Notes: generated by a model not told the origin, from the sequence alone. A DNA stretch of 64,000 bases from Flavipsychrobacter stenotrophus (GCF_002954265.1 NZ_PPSL01000005.1:344013-408012); one strand, 5' to 3'. Positions 18,967 through 29,056 are shown, counted from the stretch's first letter. Program-made: numbers and translations.

Positions 18967-20049
18967 ATGAAATATGTTAAAGGATTAGATACACTCAGAG
19001 CACTCGCTATTTTTTTTGTTATTATGGAGCACTGGGGGCACGGCTATCCAGCTAACAGTATTCCCAATTATCTACTCACTATCTTTCTTGAAAATGGCGC
19101 ATTTGGAGTAAACCTCTTTTTTGTACTGAGTGGATTTCTTATTACGTCAATATTGCTCAACGAAAAGACAAAGCTTGTAGCCGGGAAACAACTAACTGTC
19201 ATAAAGAATTTTTTTGTTCGAAGGTCGCTTCGCATATTTCCAATATATTATCTTGTTATTCTTGTATGCTATTTGTTGGGCTATACTTTCGTTCGGGACA
19301 ATATATTTTATTACGCGACGTACACATCAAATCTACTACCTTATAGAACCGGGAAAGCAAATGTTTTATCGCATACATGGTCACTGTCAGTGGAAGAGCA
19401 ATTTTACCTCATATGGCCGTGGTTGATCATATTCATTAATTGGAAGTACATCAAATATGTTTTTATAGGTTCAATAGCTTTAGGAATAGTAAGCCGGTTT
19501 GTGGTTGTATATGTGTGGCACCACCACTATCCGGTACTTGTATTCAACTGCCTGGACGCGTTTGGTATCGGTGGGGCGTATGCTTATATAAGACTGAAAG
19601 AAAACTGGCGTAAAACTTTTGAAAAAAACTTCCTTATAGTTTTCCCACTACTGCTATATGTTGTAATAAAAACTGCTTCATTTAATGGCAATCCACTTAG
19701 TGTTACTTATAAATCTGTATTGGATAGTGTGATAGCGCTGGCACTGATCATGTTCACTCTGAAAAATAAATCTGAGTGGATACGCAAATACATAATGGAA
19801 AACAAAGTCTTTAATTTTATTGGCAGGATAAGCTACGGCCTCTACTTATACCATTTTACCTTTGGATACGCTGCAGACACGTGGGTGGCTGACTACATGA
19901 TGAAGCACCCCGACACATCACCATTTATCAACAACGACTATTTCGTTTTCTGTGCGAAACTCGTCATTCTCGTTTCATGCTCATGGCTATCGTTTATAAT
20001 TATTGAGAAACCTATTCTTACGCTAAAGAAGAAATTCGAATATACATAG
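18967..20049 (+). CDS. acyltransferase family 3 membrane protein (OafA/YrhL-like)
   Basis: A 360-residue protein with about ten hydrophobic segments. It opens VKGLDTLRALAIFFVIMEHW, the AT3 signature with the catalytic-type His, followed by FGVNLFFVLSGFLITSILL and the conserved HTWSLSVEEQFYLIWP. Such enzymes transfer acetyl or other acyl groups to surface polysaccharides or lipids from the cytoplasmic side. No glycan cluster surrounds it, so the acceptor is unknown. It converges with the SNF2 gene across a perfect bidirectional terminator. Confidence 0.92.
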   Translation: MKYVKGLDTLRALAIFFVIMEHWGHGYPANSIPNYLLTIFLENGAFGVNLFFVLSGFLITSILLNEKTKLVAGKQLTVIKNFFVRRSLRIFPIYYLVILVCYLLGYTFVRDNIFYYATYTSNLLPYRTGKANVLSHTWSLSVEEQFYLIWPWLIIFINWKYIKYVFIGSIALGIVSRFVVVYVWHHHYPVLVFNCLDAFGIGGAYAYIRLKENWRKTFEKNFLIVFPLLLYVVIKTASFNGNPLSVTYKSVLDSVIALALIMFTLKNKSEWIRKYIMENKVFNFIGRISYGLYLYHFTFGYAADTWVADYMMKHPDTSPFINNDYFVFCAKLVILVSCSWLSFIIIEKPILTLKKKFEYT

Positions 20050-20069
20050 TTATTTAAGCTCTTCCCTAC

Positions 20070-20118
20070 ATAAAAGCCACTGCCCGTTAGATAGCTAACG
20101 GGCAGTGGCTTTATAAAT
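20070..20118. terminator. bidirectional terminator
   Basis: A long perfect stem AAAGCCACTGCCCGTTAG/CTAACGGGCAGTGGCTTT with loop ATAG, A-rich before and T-rich after, serves both the acyltransferase and the helicase genes. Confidence 0.9.
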
Positions 20119-20136
20119 GTATAATGAACACCGCCA

Positions 20137-23100
20137 TCAACTAAATAAGAATGCAATATCGTCTTTGGTTAATCGCTTCATAAATGCGTTATCATCAGAC
20201 ACCAGCTCATTTGCAAGGTTGCGTTTCTGCTCCTGCAGTTGCAGCATCTTTTCCTCCAATGTGTCTTTACAGATCAACCTGTATGCAAAGATATTTTTGG
20301 TCTGGCCGATACGGTGAGTACGGTCAATGGCCTGTTGTTCTACTGCGGGGTTCCACCACGGATCTACTATGTATACGTAATCTGCTGCTGTAAGGTTCAA
20401 ACCAATACCACCGGCCTTCAGTGAAATAAGGAATACCCTGCACTCGTGATTGTTCTGGAATTCATTGATAGCATTCTCACGTTCTGTTGCCGAGCTACTA
20501 CCGTCGAAGTACACATATGGAATATTTTCCTTTTCCATATTCTCCTTGATCAGGCCCAGCATACCCAGGAACTGGGAGAAAATGAGCACCTTATGATCGC
20601 CTACGTTCTCAGTGATCTCGCGAGATAGCTCATCCAGCTTAATAGAATGATTGGCAAATTTTTCTTCGTCGTTCATGATAGCTGGTGAATCGCATATCTG
20701 CCTGAGTTTGGTAAGTCCCTGCAAAATGTGCATCTGCGACTTTTCCATACCCTTCTCTTCAATGATGCCCAGTATCTGCGAGCGATAAGTATTGCGGTAG
20801 GCGTCATAGATCTTGCGCTGTTCCGGCCCCATCTCACAGTATAGGATCATCTCTGTCTTTTCAGGAAGATCTTTGGCCACCTGCTCTTTAGTGCGGCGCA
20901 GGAGGAACGGATAGGTCAACTTACGTAGCTGGCCCTTTACTTCTTCCTCACGGAATTTATCAATTGGTGTAGCAAACTCACTCATAAAGAACTCTCTGCT
21001 ACCCAGCATACCGGGGTTAAGGAAGTTCATCTGTGCATAAAGGTCGAATGTATTGTTCTGCAAAGGTGTACCACTCAATGCCAACCTATTCTTACAGTTA
21101 AGTAACAGGGCAGCCTTGGCTACCTGCGACTGTGGATTTTTGATAGACTGCGACTCATCAAGTACGACGTAGTCAAACTCTATCTCCTTGAACATCTTAA
21201 TGTCGCTGCGCATCGTACCATAGGTAGTGATGATGACGTCAAAATTTTCGAATGCAGCAATTGACGCCGCACGCTTAGGACCATGGTGTATGGTCTTGGT
21301 GAGCGTAGGTGTAAATTTATCTATTTCCTTTTCCCAGTTAAACATAAGCGTAGTAGGACATACTACCAGATATTTAGGATGGTCGTGCGTGTTCTTATAA
21401 TGCTGGAAGAATGTAAGGGTCTGTACTGTTTTACCAAGACCCATGTCATCGGCAAGGATACCACCCCAGCCGGCTTCATTGAGGAACTTCAGCCACTGGA
21501 AACCAGCTAACTGATAAGGACGCAGCACAGCCTGCAAGTGTTCAGGTGGCTTCAATTCACTGTAATCGTTCTCCAATATATTTTCCAGCCTTACCTTCTT
21601 TATTTCCAGCTCTTCGAGCAAAGAATTTTCATCGATCTCAGAAAGCAGATCATCTAATACACTGAAGTGATATTTTTTCAATCTCACCTTATTGCCCTTA
21701 GTCTCACCAACCTTCAGCAACAGTGTATATTTCTTCAACCAGTCTTCCGGCAGTAACCCTATTGAGCCATCGCCAAGACGAACGAAGTTTTGCTTCTGAC
21801 CCAATGCACGTTTTACATCAATGATAGATACAGACTGATCGCCAAACTTCAGTTCAACAGAAGCATCGAACCAATCTATACCACTGCTTACCTGCACCGT
21901 AGTTTCAGGCTTGTGTGTGTTTACCCTCAGGTTCTTCAACCTGTCGAAACCACGCACATCAATATCCCACTCTTTGGCCTGCTCTGTAAAGCGCATGAAC
22001 CAGTTGTTAGACAAAACTGCGGTACCCGGCAGGTAATAATAATTTTCTTTTTTATTGAACTGAATATCTGAGTGCAGTGTCTTGAGGCGCTCCAGCATTT
22101 CCAGCTCCAACTCTTCATTGCGCTTTACTATTCTTACTATTCCCTTTATTGGTTGTATAACATCACCAAAGAAATCGGGGGCTATCTCTACATTATCATA
22201 AGCAAACATAGGCTGCATGATAAAAATATTATCACGCTCCTGAAGATATAATCTTGTATCTGGCTTTACTTTTTCTACGTGTTCTATCAACTCTTCTGAG
22301 AAGTGTACATGGACCATTTTGTTCCACACCATTACCTTCTCATTAAGGAAATCATTCCAGTCACCTGCATTTACTGTTATAGCGCCATCGGGCTGAAAAA
22401 GCTCCGTAAGCTCTATTTCTTTTAATGTACCCAGGCTGTATATCTTGTTATCATGGATAACAAGCGCAGAGTTCAACTGTTTTACCTCTTTATAAGCAAC
22501 CGCGTTATTATCAACAATCCATTCAAGATTGATGCTGTATTTCTTACCCTTTTTCTTTATTTCAAGCTGGGGATGTACCAAAGTGTCGGAGAACGAAACC
22601 TGCTCCAGGCCTGCCGAAGAAATAGGTTTACCGGCTTTCTTGAGGTATACCAATGGATATGCAGAATAACGATTCAGTAATTTCTGGTACTTAGGTAACA
22701 GGTATTCCCATAGTTGCTCGCGTACATCTTGTGGTGGTATGTTATTGAGCAGGTTATCATGCTCTGGCAGGAAATCGCCAAACGGCATGTTTTTACGCGC
22801 GTACTTTATGAGTTCTTCACTCATAAACTTGCGCACCACCGGTAGCATTTCTCTTTCATTTTCCCTGTAGCGAAGCGGGTTGATATACTGCTGCAACTCC
22901 AGCTTATCTATCTTACCGGTCATCTCCTTTTCTTCCTCATCGGTGGTGCCTGAAATGAGTAGTATATCTACATAAGGGAACTTAGTATGCGAAGTATCCA
23001 GCAGCAATCCAAGGCGCTTCTGCTCTACGGCAATGGTTGGTATCTCTACCACCTCCACCTTTACCGGCTGTGCTACTACCGCTACTTTCTTTATGCTCGA

Positions 23101-23871
23101 ATCAAGAACCCTTAAAAATGGCTTGCCATTTTCATAGACCCATGAGAATTTGCCCTTGAGATCATCGTTAAGTGAATAACCGTATTGCTCCAGCAGTTTA
23201 TTTTTCTGCACATCCCAGTTTTGCATAGCCTGGAAAAACTGCGGACCATTCTTCTTTAAAACCTGAAGGAAGACAGTTGCTTTATGCACACAGAGCGGAA
23301 ATTTCTTTTCATCACATCCGCAAGAGGTATCAAAATAGCGCTCTTCGTTCTGCTTGATCTTTACATGGAAAATAGCATTACCATCTTCTACTTCCGCTTC
23401 AATCTTTTCGTTCTTACCCGATGTTAGATTGGCCTTATTATCAGCAGCCCAGTTTTCAGCGGTATCAATATCATGAGGAGAAGTGAATATCTGTAATACC
23501 TGGCGGCTCACCTGCCTCATACGCACTATAGTGTGCTTCTGATCATAGTTCACGTCGGTGTTTTCAAAGAAACCACTTTGTATAATATCATTAAGCTGAA
23601 ACAGCGCCGCTACTTCGTGGCGGCATATCTCACCCAGATTGTATGGGCACTGGCAACGCACAGATAATTCCTGGTGCTGCAGGTACTTATTGATGGTAAC
23701 TGTATAGTAGTTCTGGTAAAGATCGTTGCGCACACGAAAGCGCACTTGCTCTATGAGGTGATCCACATCGAGCATTTGTACGCCGGAGGTGTAAAAGATC
23801 TTTTTACCTCTACGAATTACTTCTTCAGTACCATGATTGTAAACAAACTTGAGAATTGCAGGTAGAGACAT
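20137..23871 (-). CDS. SNF2-family helicase with SWIM zinc fingers
   Basis: A 1244-residue Swi2/Snf2 DNA translocase. A SWIM motif CQCPYNLGEICRHEVAAL lies near residues 94-112, and a second Cys/His set CGCDEKKFPLCVHK near 186-200. About 500 residues of bacterial SNF2-associated region follow. The motor has motif I DDMGLGKTVQT (~805), motif II DESQSIKN (~908), motif III LSGTPLQNN, and C-terminal motifs SLKAGGIGLNLTAADYV and DRTHRIGQTKN. Such proteins are common in Bacteroidota; roles in transcription recycling or repair are suspected but unproven. It is probably monocistronic. Confidence 0.93.
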   Translation of the reverse strand: MSLPAILKFVYNHGTEEVIRRGKKIFYTSGVQMLDVDHLIEQVRFRVRNDLYQNYYTVTINKYLQHQELSVRCQCPYNLGEICRHEVAALFQLNDIIQSGFFENTDVNYDQKHTIVRMRQVSRQVLQIFTSPHDIDTAENWAADNKANLTSGKNEKIEAEVEDGNAIFHVKIKQNEERYFDTSCGCDEKKFPLCVHKATVFLQVLKKNGPQFFQAMQNWDVQKNKLLEQYGYSLNDDLKGKFSWVYENGKPFLRVLDSSIKKVAVVAQPVKVEVVEIPTIAVEQKRLGLLLDTSHTKFPYVDILLISGTTDEEEKEMTGKIDKLELQQYINPLRYRENEREMLPVVRKFMSEELIKYARKNMPFGDFLPEHDNLLNNIPPQDVREQLWEYLLPKYQKLLNRYSAYPLVYLKKAGKPISSAGLEQVSFSDTLVHPQLEIKKKGKKYSINLEWIVDNNAVAYKEVKQLNSALVIHDNKIYSLGTLKEIELTELFQPDGAITVNAGDWNDFLNEKVMVWNKMVHVHFSEELIEHVEKVKPDTRLYLQERDNIFIMQPMFAYDNVEIAPDFFGDVIQPIKGIVRIVKRNEELELEMLERLKTLHSDIQFNKKENYYYLPGTAVLSNNWFMRFTEQAKEWDIDVRGFDRLKNLRVNTHKPETTVQVSSGIDWFDASVELKFGDQSVSIIDVKRALGQKQNFVRLGDGSIGLLPEDWLKKYTLLLKVGETKGNKVRLKKYHFSVLDDLLSEIDENSLLEELEIKKVRLENILENDYSELKPPEHLQAVLRPYQLAGFQWLKFLNEAGWGGILADDMGLGKTVQTLTFFQHYKNTHDHPKYLVVCPTTLMFNWEKEIDKFTPTLTKTIHHGPKRAASIAAFENFDVIITTYGTMRSDIKMFKEIEFDYVVLDESQSIKNPQSQVAKAALLLNCKNRLALSGTPLQNNTFDLYAQMNFLNPGMLGSREFFMSEFATPIDKFREEEVKGQLRKLTYPFLLRRTKEQVAKDLPEKTEMILYCEMGPEQRKIYDAYRNTYRSQILGIIEEKGMEKSQMHILQGLTKLRQICDSPAIMNDEEKFANHSIKLDELSREITENVGDHKVLIFSQFLGMLGLIKENMEKENIPYVYFDGSSSATERENAINEFQNNHECRVFLISLKAGGIGLNLTAADYVYIVDPWWNPAVEQQAIDRTHRIGQTKNIFAYRLICKDTLEEKMLQLQEQKRNLANELVSDDNAFMKRLTKDDIAFLFS

Positions 23872-24083
23872 TCAATGATATGCCGGATTGAGAAATGGCA
23901 ATCTGCAAAAGTACCGAAAAAAGTACCTTCGACCCAAGAAAAATATTAATAAACGCTGTGTTAAATATATTGCTCCACTTATCCGTAACGCTTATCAGAC
24001 ATATGTCTCAGCCAATGCCTCAGCAAAGTATCTCGTATATCCCTTTGTGTACAAGATCAAAATTGCACAATTGCCCATAAAAA

Positions 24084-24122
24084 CAAAGAACCGGTTCCTT
24101 TTGTGGAAACCGGCTCTTGAAT
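24084..24122 (-). terminator. terminator of porP/sprF-like gene
   Basis: On the minus strand, AAGAGCCGGTTTCC pairs with GGAACCGGTTCTT and is followed by TGTTTTTAT, 25 bases after the stop codon. The rest of the 275-base gap to the helicase start shows no gene. Confidence 0.8.
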
Positions 24123-24146
24123 ATTGTCAATGTATTTTGATAACGA

Positions 24147-25187
24147 TTAGTACAGTTTAGGGCAAGACCAGTTGTATGCCGGAGCGCGCTCGTGACGGTT
24201 GATCACGCCGAAGTAAAGCAATGATATTTCGTAAGCACCCAATCCCTTTGTAGCAGGAGTGAAAGTAGATACGTTAACGTCGTAGCTTAACCCAATACGC
24301 ATTTTAGACCATTCTATAGCTATGTAAGGAGCCAATGCATCGTTGTAACGGTACCAGCCACCTAGGTAAAGAACAGTATTACGCTGATAGTCCAGATCGT
24401 GACCCGGATTCATAACGAATCCTACCGCCGCACCTAACAGAACTTCTGTAGCTGAAGCCTGACTTTGGTACAACGCACTTGCATACAAAACAGTATTCTC
24501 ATTCAGATCGAACGAACCACCCAGGTAAGCTGTAGTACGGGCGTGGATCTGGTGATTATCATTCAGGAACGTCTCCACTGGCTGCGTCATGTGGTAATAA
24601 GACAAACCAGCATAGGCAGATGCATGTTCAGAAACCTTACCGGTATACATCAGACCACCATTGAAATCGGGATAAGAAAGATCGGCGTTAGTGAAAGTTT
24701 CGTGTGTTGTATATGGCGTACCACCCGTAGATGCACTAAACTGATCTTCGAAAGTCAGTTTTGAGAAATCGAGATGCTTCTGAACAAGATACCCCTGCAA
24801 ACCAAAAGACAAGTGCTGCAATTTATCGCGGCCAAAACCTTTGTGGTAGGCCAAAGAAAGAGCAGCAGTAGTATTTTGCAAACCACCTGTACCCGACTTA
24901 TCGTACAATACCAACATACCGATACCCAATGCATCGCCTTCCGGTAATTTACCCTTAAGCATAGCCATATCATAAGATACTGTACCTGTTATATATGGAG
25001 TCGACGATACCGAAGACCATTGGTTACGATAATTGGCTGCAAAGCGAAAGTCATCGGGTACCAACCCTGTTTGCGCAGGGTTCAGAGTGAGTGGGGAAGT
25101 AAAGTATTGCGTAAAATGCACATCCTGCGCCAAAGCACTGCCAGCAAGCATTAACGAAGCACCTAACCCGAGTAGTGATTTTTTCAT
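24147..25187 (-). CDS. PorP/SprF family type IX secretion membrane protein
   Basis: An outer-membrane protein of the PorP/SprF family. ATG 25187 is chosen because it opens the signal peptide (MKKSLLGLGASLMLAGSALA then Q); the frame runs on upstream to 25226. The family hallmark follows at once: DVHFTQYFTSPLTLNPAQTG, then FRFAANYRNQWSSV. Repeated beta-strands ending in LGGSFDLNENTVLY and LSYDVNVSTF fit the barrel. PorP/SprF proteins help deliver or anchor T9SS cargo, often next to a cognate adhesin gene, but here there is none, so this may be one of several orphan paralogues. Confidence 0.92.
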   Translation of the reverse strand: MKKSLLGLGASLMLAGSALAQDVHFTQYFTSPLTLNPAQTGLVPDDFRFAANYRNQWSSVSSTPYITGTVSYDMAMLKGKLPEGDALGIGMLVLYDKSGTGGLQNTTAALSLAYHKGFGRDKLQHLSFGLQGYLVQKHLDFSKLTFEDQFSASTGGTPYTTHETFTNADLSYPDFNGGLMYTGKVSEHASAYAGLSYYHMTQPVETFLNDNHQIHARTTAYLGGSFDLNENTVLYASALYQSQASATEVLLGAAVGFVMNPGHDLDYQRNTVLYLGGWYRYNDALAPYIAIEWSKMRIGLSYDVNVSTFTPATKGLGAYEISLLYFGVINRHERAPAYNWSCPKLY

Positions 25188-25280
25188 TTTTGTTAATTTT
25201 AATCTAAAGCCAAAATACAGAAGCAAATTAATCCAATTATTCTATCTAAACAAGACATAGACAAAATTCTTTTGGTTGGG

Positions 25281-25931
25281 TTACGCCTGCCTTTTCTTGC
25301 CAAACGATAAATCTCCCGCGTCGCCAAGACCCGGAACGATATATCCTTTTGGTGTTAATTCATCGTCAATTACTGCGGCCCATATATGTGCATTGGGAAA
25401 TTTAGCGGCAACAGCCTCAACACCAACTGTGCATGCTATTGCTGTAACTATATGAATTTCAGATGGTTGATCGAACTCCAATAATGCTTGTATTGCTAAT
25501 ATAAGCGAAGCGCCGGTTGCCAGCATCGGATCTGCAATGATCAATGGACGCCCTTTAAGTGCAGGGCTGGTAATATACTCCTGCTCTATGCTGAAAGCAT
25601 CCTCTTTATTGTGTTTGCGATAGGCACCAATAAAACCACAATCTGCCTTATCAAAGAAATTCATCATACCTTGATATAATGGCAATCCCGCACGCAGTAT
25701 TGTAGCAATTACAGGCTGCGTTTCCAATACCGAACAAGTGGTCTGGGCCATTGGCGTTTGCACCGTTATTTGCTTGTACTTCATTAGTTTACTGATCTCA
25801 TAGGCTGTCACCTCACCTATGCGCTCCAGGTTGCGGCGAAAGCGCGCCCTGTCGGTTTGCACATCCACATTACGCATATCGCTCACCCATTCTGAGACAA
25901 GGGAATTAGAAACGCTCAGATTAGTTATCAT
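25281..25931 (-). CDS. upp: uracil phosphoribosyltransferase
   Basis: Converts uracil and PRPP to UMP in pyrimidine salvage. Start ATG 25931 is preferred over the open frame's first ATG at 26030, because the family N-terminus is NLSVSNSLVSEWVSDMRNVD; that makes 216 residues. The PRPP loop is IIADPMLATGASLILAI and the uracil-binding end is PGLGDAGDLSFGKK. ILRAGLPLYQGMMNFF is also diagnostic. It lies downstream of the alcohol dehydrogenase gene but a hairpin terminator separates them. Confidence 0.94.
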   Translation of the reverse strand: MITNLSVSNSLVSEWVSDMRNVDVQTDRARFRRNLERIGEVTAYEISKLMKYKQITVQTPMAQTTCSVLETQPVIATILRAGLPLYQGMMNFFDKADCGFIGAYRKHNKEDAFSIEQEYITSPALKGRPLIIADPMLATGASLILAIQALLEFDQPSEIHIVTAIACTVGVEAVAAKFPNAHIWAAVIDDELTPKGYIVPGLGDAGDLSFGKKRQA

Positions 25932-26007
25932 ACTTATTCTAAATTTCCCGAAAAGTACCGCAAAAAAGTGAAATGTTGATGAGTTTGCTGAAAGTTGACC
26001 TGTTTTA

Positions 26008-26048
26008 CCCACAAAAAACAAGCCCGACATCTCTGCCGGACTTGTTGA
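26008..26048 (-). terminator. terminator of alcohol dehydrogenase gene
   Basis: On the minus strand AACAAGTCCGGCAG...GTCGGGCTTGTT forms a stem with one mismatch and runs into TTTTTTG. Confidence 0.7.
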
Positions 26049-26066
26049 TATGTAGATCGAATTGTA

Positions 26067-27155
26067 TTACTTCAGCGATTGCATGTCTATTATATAACGG
26101 AATCTAACCTCTTCATCTTTTATTTTATCGAACGCGTCGTTAATGTCTTCCATGTCGATCAGCTCAACATGGGGAAGAACATTGTTGGCAGCACAGAAAT
26201 TAAGCACTTCCTGCGTTTCTGCGACACCCCCTATTAGCGACCCACCAATTGACCTGTTCTTCATAGCGACTTCATTGTTATCGGTCTCCTCCTTATATGG
26301 GCCTAACAATCCAACTGTTACAAGGCTGCCGTGCACATTGAGTAGCTTCACATATGGATTTACATCAAAAGCATAAGGTATTGTAATTAAAATGAAGTCA
26401 AATGTAAGTTCACGTTCCTTCATAGCATCATCGTCGCCTGAGATCAGTACATCATCGGCACCCAAGGCACGTGCCGCTTCGCGTTTTTCTTCCTTTGTAG
26501 TAATAGCAGTTACCGAGGCGCCCATTGCCTTTGCAAGCATTACTGCCATATGGCCTAGTCCGCCTATACCTGCTATACCCACCTTGGTGCCCAACTTTAC
26601 TCCTGCTTTTTTGAGCGGTGAATAAGTAGTTATACCTGCACAGAGTATAGGTGCCGCTGCTTTAATATCAAGCGACGGAGGTATGGATAATACAAAATGT
26701 TCCTTGGCAACCAGGTGAGTAGAATAACCTCCGAATGTATTGAATCCTTCCGCCGGCTTCAAATAACCGTTGTAGGTCATAGTAGCACCATGTGGTCCCT
26801 GGCAATACTGTTCCTCACCGCTTGTGCAAGGCTTACAATGGTGACAGCTGTCTACCATGCAACCAACCCCAACTATGTCGCCTGTTTTATGATTGGTGAC
26901 TTCGGGGCCTATTTCAATTATCCTTCCAATGACCTCATGGCCCGGCACACATGGATAAATTGTGTTCTTCCAGTCATTATTCACCTGGTGAATGTCGGAA
27001 TGGCATACGCCGCAATAAAGCACTTCAATAAGTACCTCATCCCGTTGAGGCTTGGTTCGCTCAATATCCATTGGCTGGAGGGTCTTACCTCCAATAAGAG
27101 AGCCTGTTGCTCCGTATCCCTTTGCTATAAAACTGTTGCCGGTAGTTGCATCCAT
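26067..27155 (-). CDS. zinc-dependent NAD(P) alcohol dehydrogenase
   Basis: A 362-residue medium-chain dehydrogenase. The catalytic zinc site is GVCHSDIHQ plus GHEVIGRIIEIG; the structural zinc site has Cys in DSCHHCKPCTSGEEQYC. The Rossmann fold is GIAGIGGLGHMAVMLAKAMG. The overall pattern is that of the cinnamyl-alcohol/YahK-like group that reduces aldehydes with NADPH. The first 30 residues (ATTGNSFIAKGYGATGSLIG) are family-consistent, supporting ATG 27155. Substrate is not known. It is monocistronic. Confidence 0.94.
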   Translation of the reverse strand: MDATTGNSFIAKGYGATGSLIGGKTLQPMDIERTKPQRDEVLIEVLYCGVCHSDIHQVNNDWKNTIYPCVPGHEVIGRIIEIGPEVTNHKTGDIVGVGCMVDSCHHCKPCTSGEEQYCQGPHGATMTYNGYLKPAEGFNTFGGYSTHLVAKEHFVLSIPPSLDIKAAAPILCAGITTYSPLKKAGVKLGTKVGIAGIGGLGHMAVMLAKAMGASVTAITTKEEKREAARALGADDVLISGDDDAMKERELTFDFILITIPYAFDVNPYVKLLNVHGSLVTVGLLGPYKEETDNNEVAMKNRSIGGSLIGGVAETQEVLNFCAANNVLPHVELIDMEDINDAFDKIKDEEVRFRYIIDMQSLK

Positions 27156-27343
27156 GATTTAAACGTGGTTTGTATTTATGTTGTAAATACAGTGCCAGAT
27201 TCGCCTGGTGTGCAAATTGCTGCTTTGTGCCACAAATAGTGGGGAGCAGGCAACAATTTTGTACAATGACCTCCACAAGATATTATTCCATGCAGAGGCG
27301 AATGAAATAATAAAAACATATACTTGTATTGGTTTTATCACTT

Positions 27344-27373
27344 TTGCAATAAAAATACATGTACGTACATTTG
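27344..27373 (+). promoter_or_regulatory. promoter of pirin gene
   Basis: TTG at 27344-27346 and TACATTTG at 27366-27373, separated by 19 bases, match the Bacteroidota consensus TTG-N19-TAnnTTTG exactly. The start codon is 24 bases downstream. Confidence 0.75.
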
Positions 27374-27397
27374 TTTTAGTATTAAAGACGTAATCTC

Positions 27398-28375
27398 ATG
27401 GAAAGGAAAGACTTTATAAAGAAAGGCATACTGGGCACTATCGTTTCGTTTGTAGCCGGTTCATTTGGCAACAAAGTAAATGCTGCCTATAAACTGGTAA
27501 ACAGCCGCTACCGTGGAGTGGAAGGAGTACTCTCCCCTACCAATACCCATATGGTGGGCAATGGATTTAAGGTGATGAACTTCTTTCCTAACGGTAAAGG
27601 TTTTGAAGAGCGCATGAGTCCCTTCTTTCTACTCGACTTTAATGCTGAAGTTAATTTTCCGCCATCAGACATTTCGCAGGGTGTGGGCGTGCATCCACAT
27701 AGAGGCATTGAGACGATCACTTTCGCATATAAGGGCGGCGTAGAACACCATGATAGCAAGGGCAACCATGGCATAATAGGCAAAGGCAATATACAGTGGA
27801 TGACCGCTGGCGGTGGTGTGCTACACAAAGAATATCACGAGAAGAACTTCAATAAAAATGGCGGTGCATTCGAGATGGTACAGCTTTGGATAAACCTGCC
27901 GAAAGCGCACAAGATGACACCGGCTAAATACCAGAGTATTGCCCATAACAGCAAGCCTAAACACACCCTACCCAACAATATGGGAGTGATACATGTGGTA
28001 GCAGGTGAATACAGCGGCGTAAAAGGGATTGCCAGCACTTTCTCCCCTATTCACATGTATGACATGCACCTGAATGATAATGCAGATTTTACATTTACGC
28101 TACCAGGAAACTACAACACGGGTATATTGGTAGTAGATGGGTCAATAATAATAAACAACACGGCAGCGCCAGAGAATCATTATGTGCAGCTGAAAAACGA
28201 AAATGGTGACATACATATAAAAGCGAATGCCAAAACTACATTGCTCCTGCTAAGTGGCGAGCCATTGAACGAACCATTTGTAGGGTATGGCCCATTTGTA
28301 ATGAATACCGAAGCAGAGATACACCAGGCTATAGAAGATTATAATCAGGGAAAATTTGGTTTTTTGAAGGATTAG
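27398..28375 (+). CDS. pirin family protein with Tat-like leader
   Basis: A 325-residue bicupin of the pirin family. Metal ligands are visible as GVGVHPHRGIETIT (two His) and GGGVLHKEYHE (His and Glu), with EHHDSKGNHG between. The C-terminal cupin is intact. Unusually, the N-terminus reads MERKDFIKKGILGTIVSFVA and then GSFGNKVNA, which resembles a twin-arginine leader (RKxFIKKG) with a hydrophobic stretch and an Ala cleavage site. Pirins are normally cytoplasmic or nuclear; some have quercetinase activity. Export is an inference from the leader. Confidence 0.9.
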   Translation: MERKDFIKKGILGTIVSFVAGSFGNKVNAAYKLVNSRYRGVEGVLSPTNTHMVGNGFKVMNFFPNGKGFEERMSPFFLLDFNAEVNFPPSDISQGVGVHPHRGIETITFAYKGGVEHHDSKGNHGIIGKGNIQWMTAGGGVLHKEYHEKNFNKNGGAFEMVQLWINLPKAHKMTPAKYQSIAHNSKPKHTLPNNMGVIHVVAGEYSGVKGIASTFSPIHMYDMHLNDNADFTFTLPGNYNTGILVVDGSIIINNTAAPENHYVQLKNENGDIHIKANAKTTLLLLSGEPLNEPFVGYGPFVMNTEAEIHQAIEDYNQGKFGFLKD

Positions 28376-29044
28376 TTAGTCGATCAATCCGAGTTGTATT
28401 GCCACCTTTACCAGGGCAGCGGCATTCTTTACGCCCAGCTTCATCATCAGGCTTAGTCTGTGATTATCTACAGTGCGCTTGCTTACAAATAGTTTATCAG
28501 CTATTTCCTGGCTGGTGAGGTCGGCAGCTATATACTGCATTACTTCTTTCTCCCTGCGCGAAAGAATCGGATCGGCAGATATTTGCTTCTTTGCCTGAAG
28601 TGTATCTCGTATCAACTTGTCTTTAAGCAATGGTTCAATGTAGTGTTCGCCTGCGTAAACTGTTCTTATTGCATCCAGCAATATCTCCTTTCGCGTAGTC
28701 TTTAATATGTAGCCGTTTGCCCCTTTGCGTAGCATCGTCTTTATGTAATAGACATTGTCCTGATTGGTAAGCGCCAATATCTTTATAGACGGATATTGGA
28801 TCAAAATCTGGTCGATAACCTCATCGCCCGTTTGTCCGGGCATCTGTATGTCCAGCAACAGCACATCAGGCTGTATGTATGTAAGCCCATGTAATAATTC
28901 CCTTCCATTAGCATAGCTGCCTGCTATCTCAATACCTGTGGCTGGTGTAAGTATATGATGCAAACCATCTATTACCAGCGGATGGTCATCGGCTATGGCA
29001 ATTTTTATAACTCTACCTATATTCTCGCTAGTTTTCTCTGTCAT
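28376..29044 (-). CDS. LuxR/NarL-type response regulator
   Basis: A 222-residue regulator with an N-terminal receiver (KIAIADDHPLVIDGL acidic pocket; phospho-acceptor Asp in DVLLLDIQMPGQTG; Lys in LRKGANGYILK) and a C-terminal LuxR HTH (LSRREKEVMQYIAADLTSQE, then IADKLFVSKRTVDNHR). It follows the histidine kinase gene on the minus strand by 12 bases, so the two form a two-component pair. Targets are unknown. Its stop codon abuts the end of the convergent pirin gene. Confidence 0.95.
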   Translation of the reverse strand: MTEKTSENIGRVIKIAIADDHPLVIDGLHHILTPATGIEIAGSYANGRELLHGLTYIQPDVLLLDIQMPGQTGDEVIDQILIQYPSIKILALTNQDNVYYIKTMLRKGANGYILKTTRKEILLDAIRTVYAGEHYIEPLLKDKLIRDTLQAKKQISADPILSRREKEVMQYIAADLTSQEIADKLFVSKRTVDNHRLSLMMKLGVKNAAALVKVAIQLGLID

Positions 29045-29056
29045 TGTTTCTTGTTA

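Noticed and set aside
23888..24160. 90-residue frame between SNF2 and porP-like genes
   Set aside because: It crosses the porP terminator and stops inside the end of that gene; no recognisable domain.
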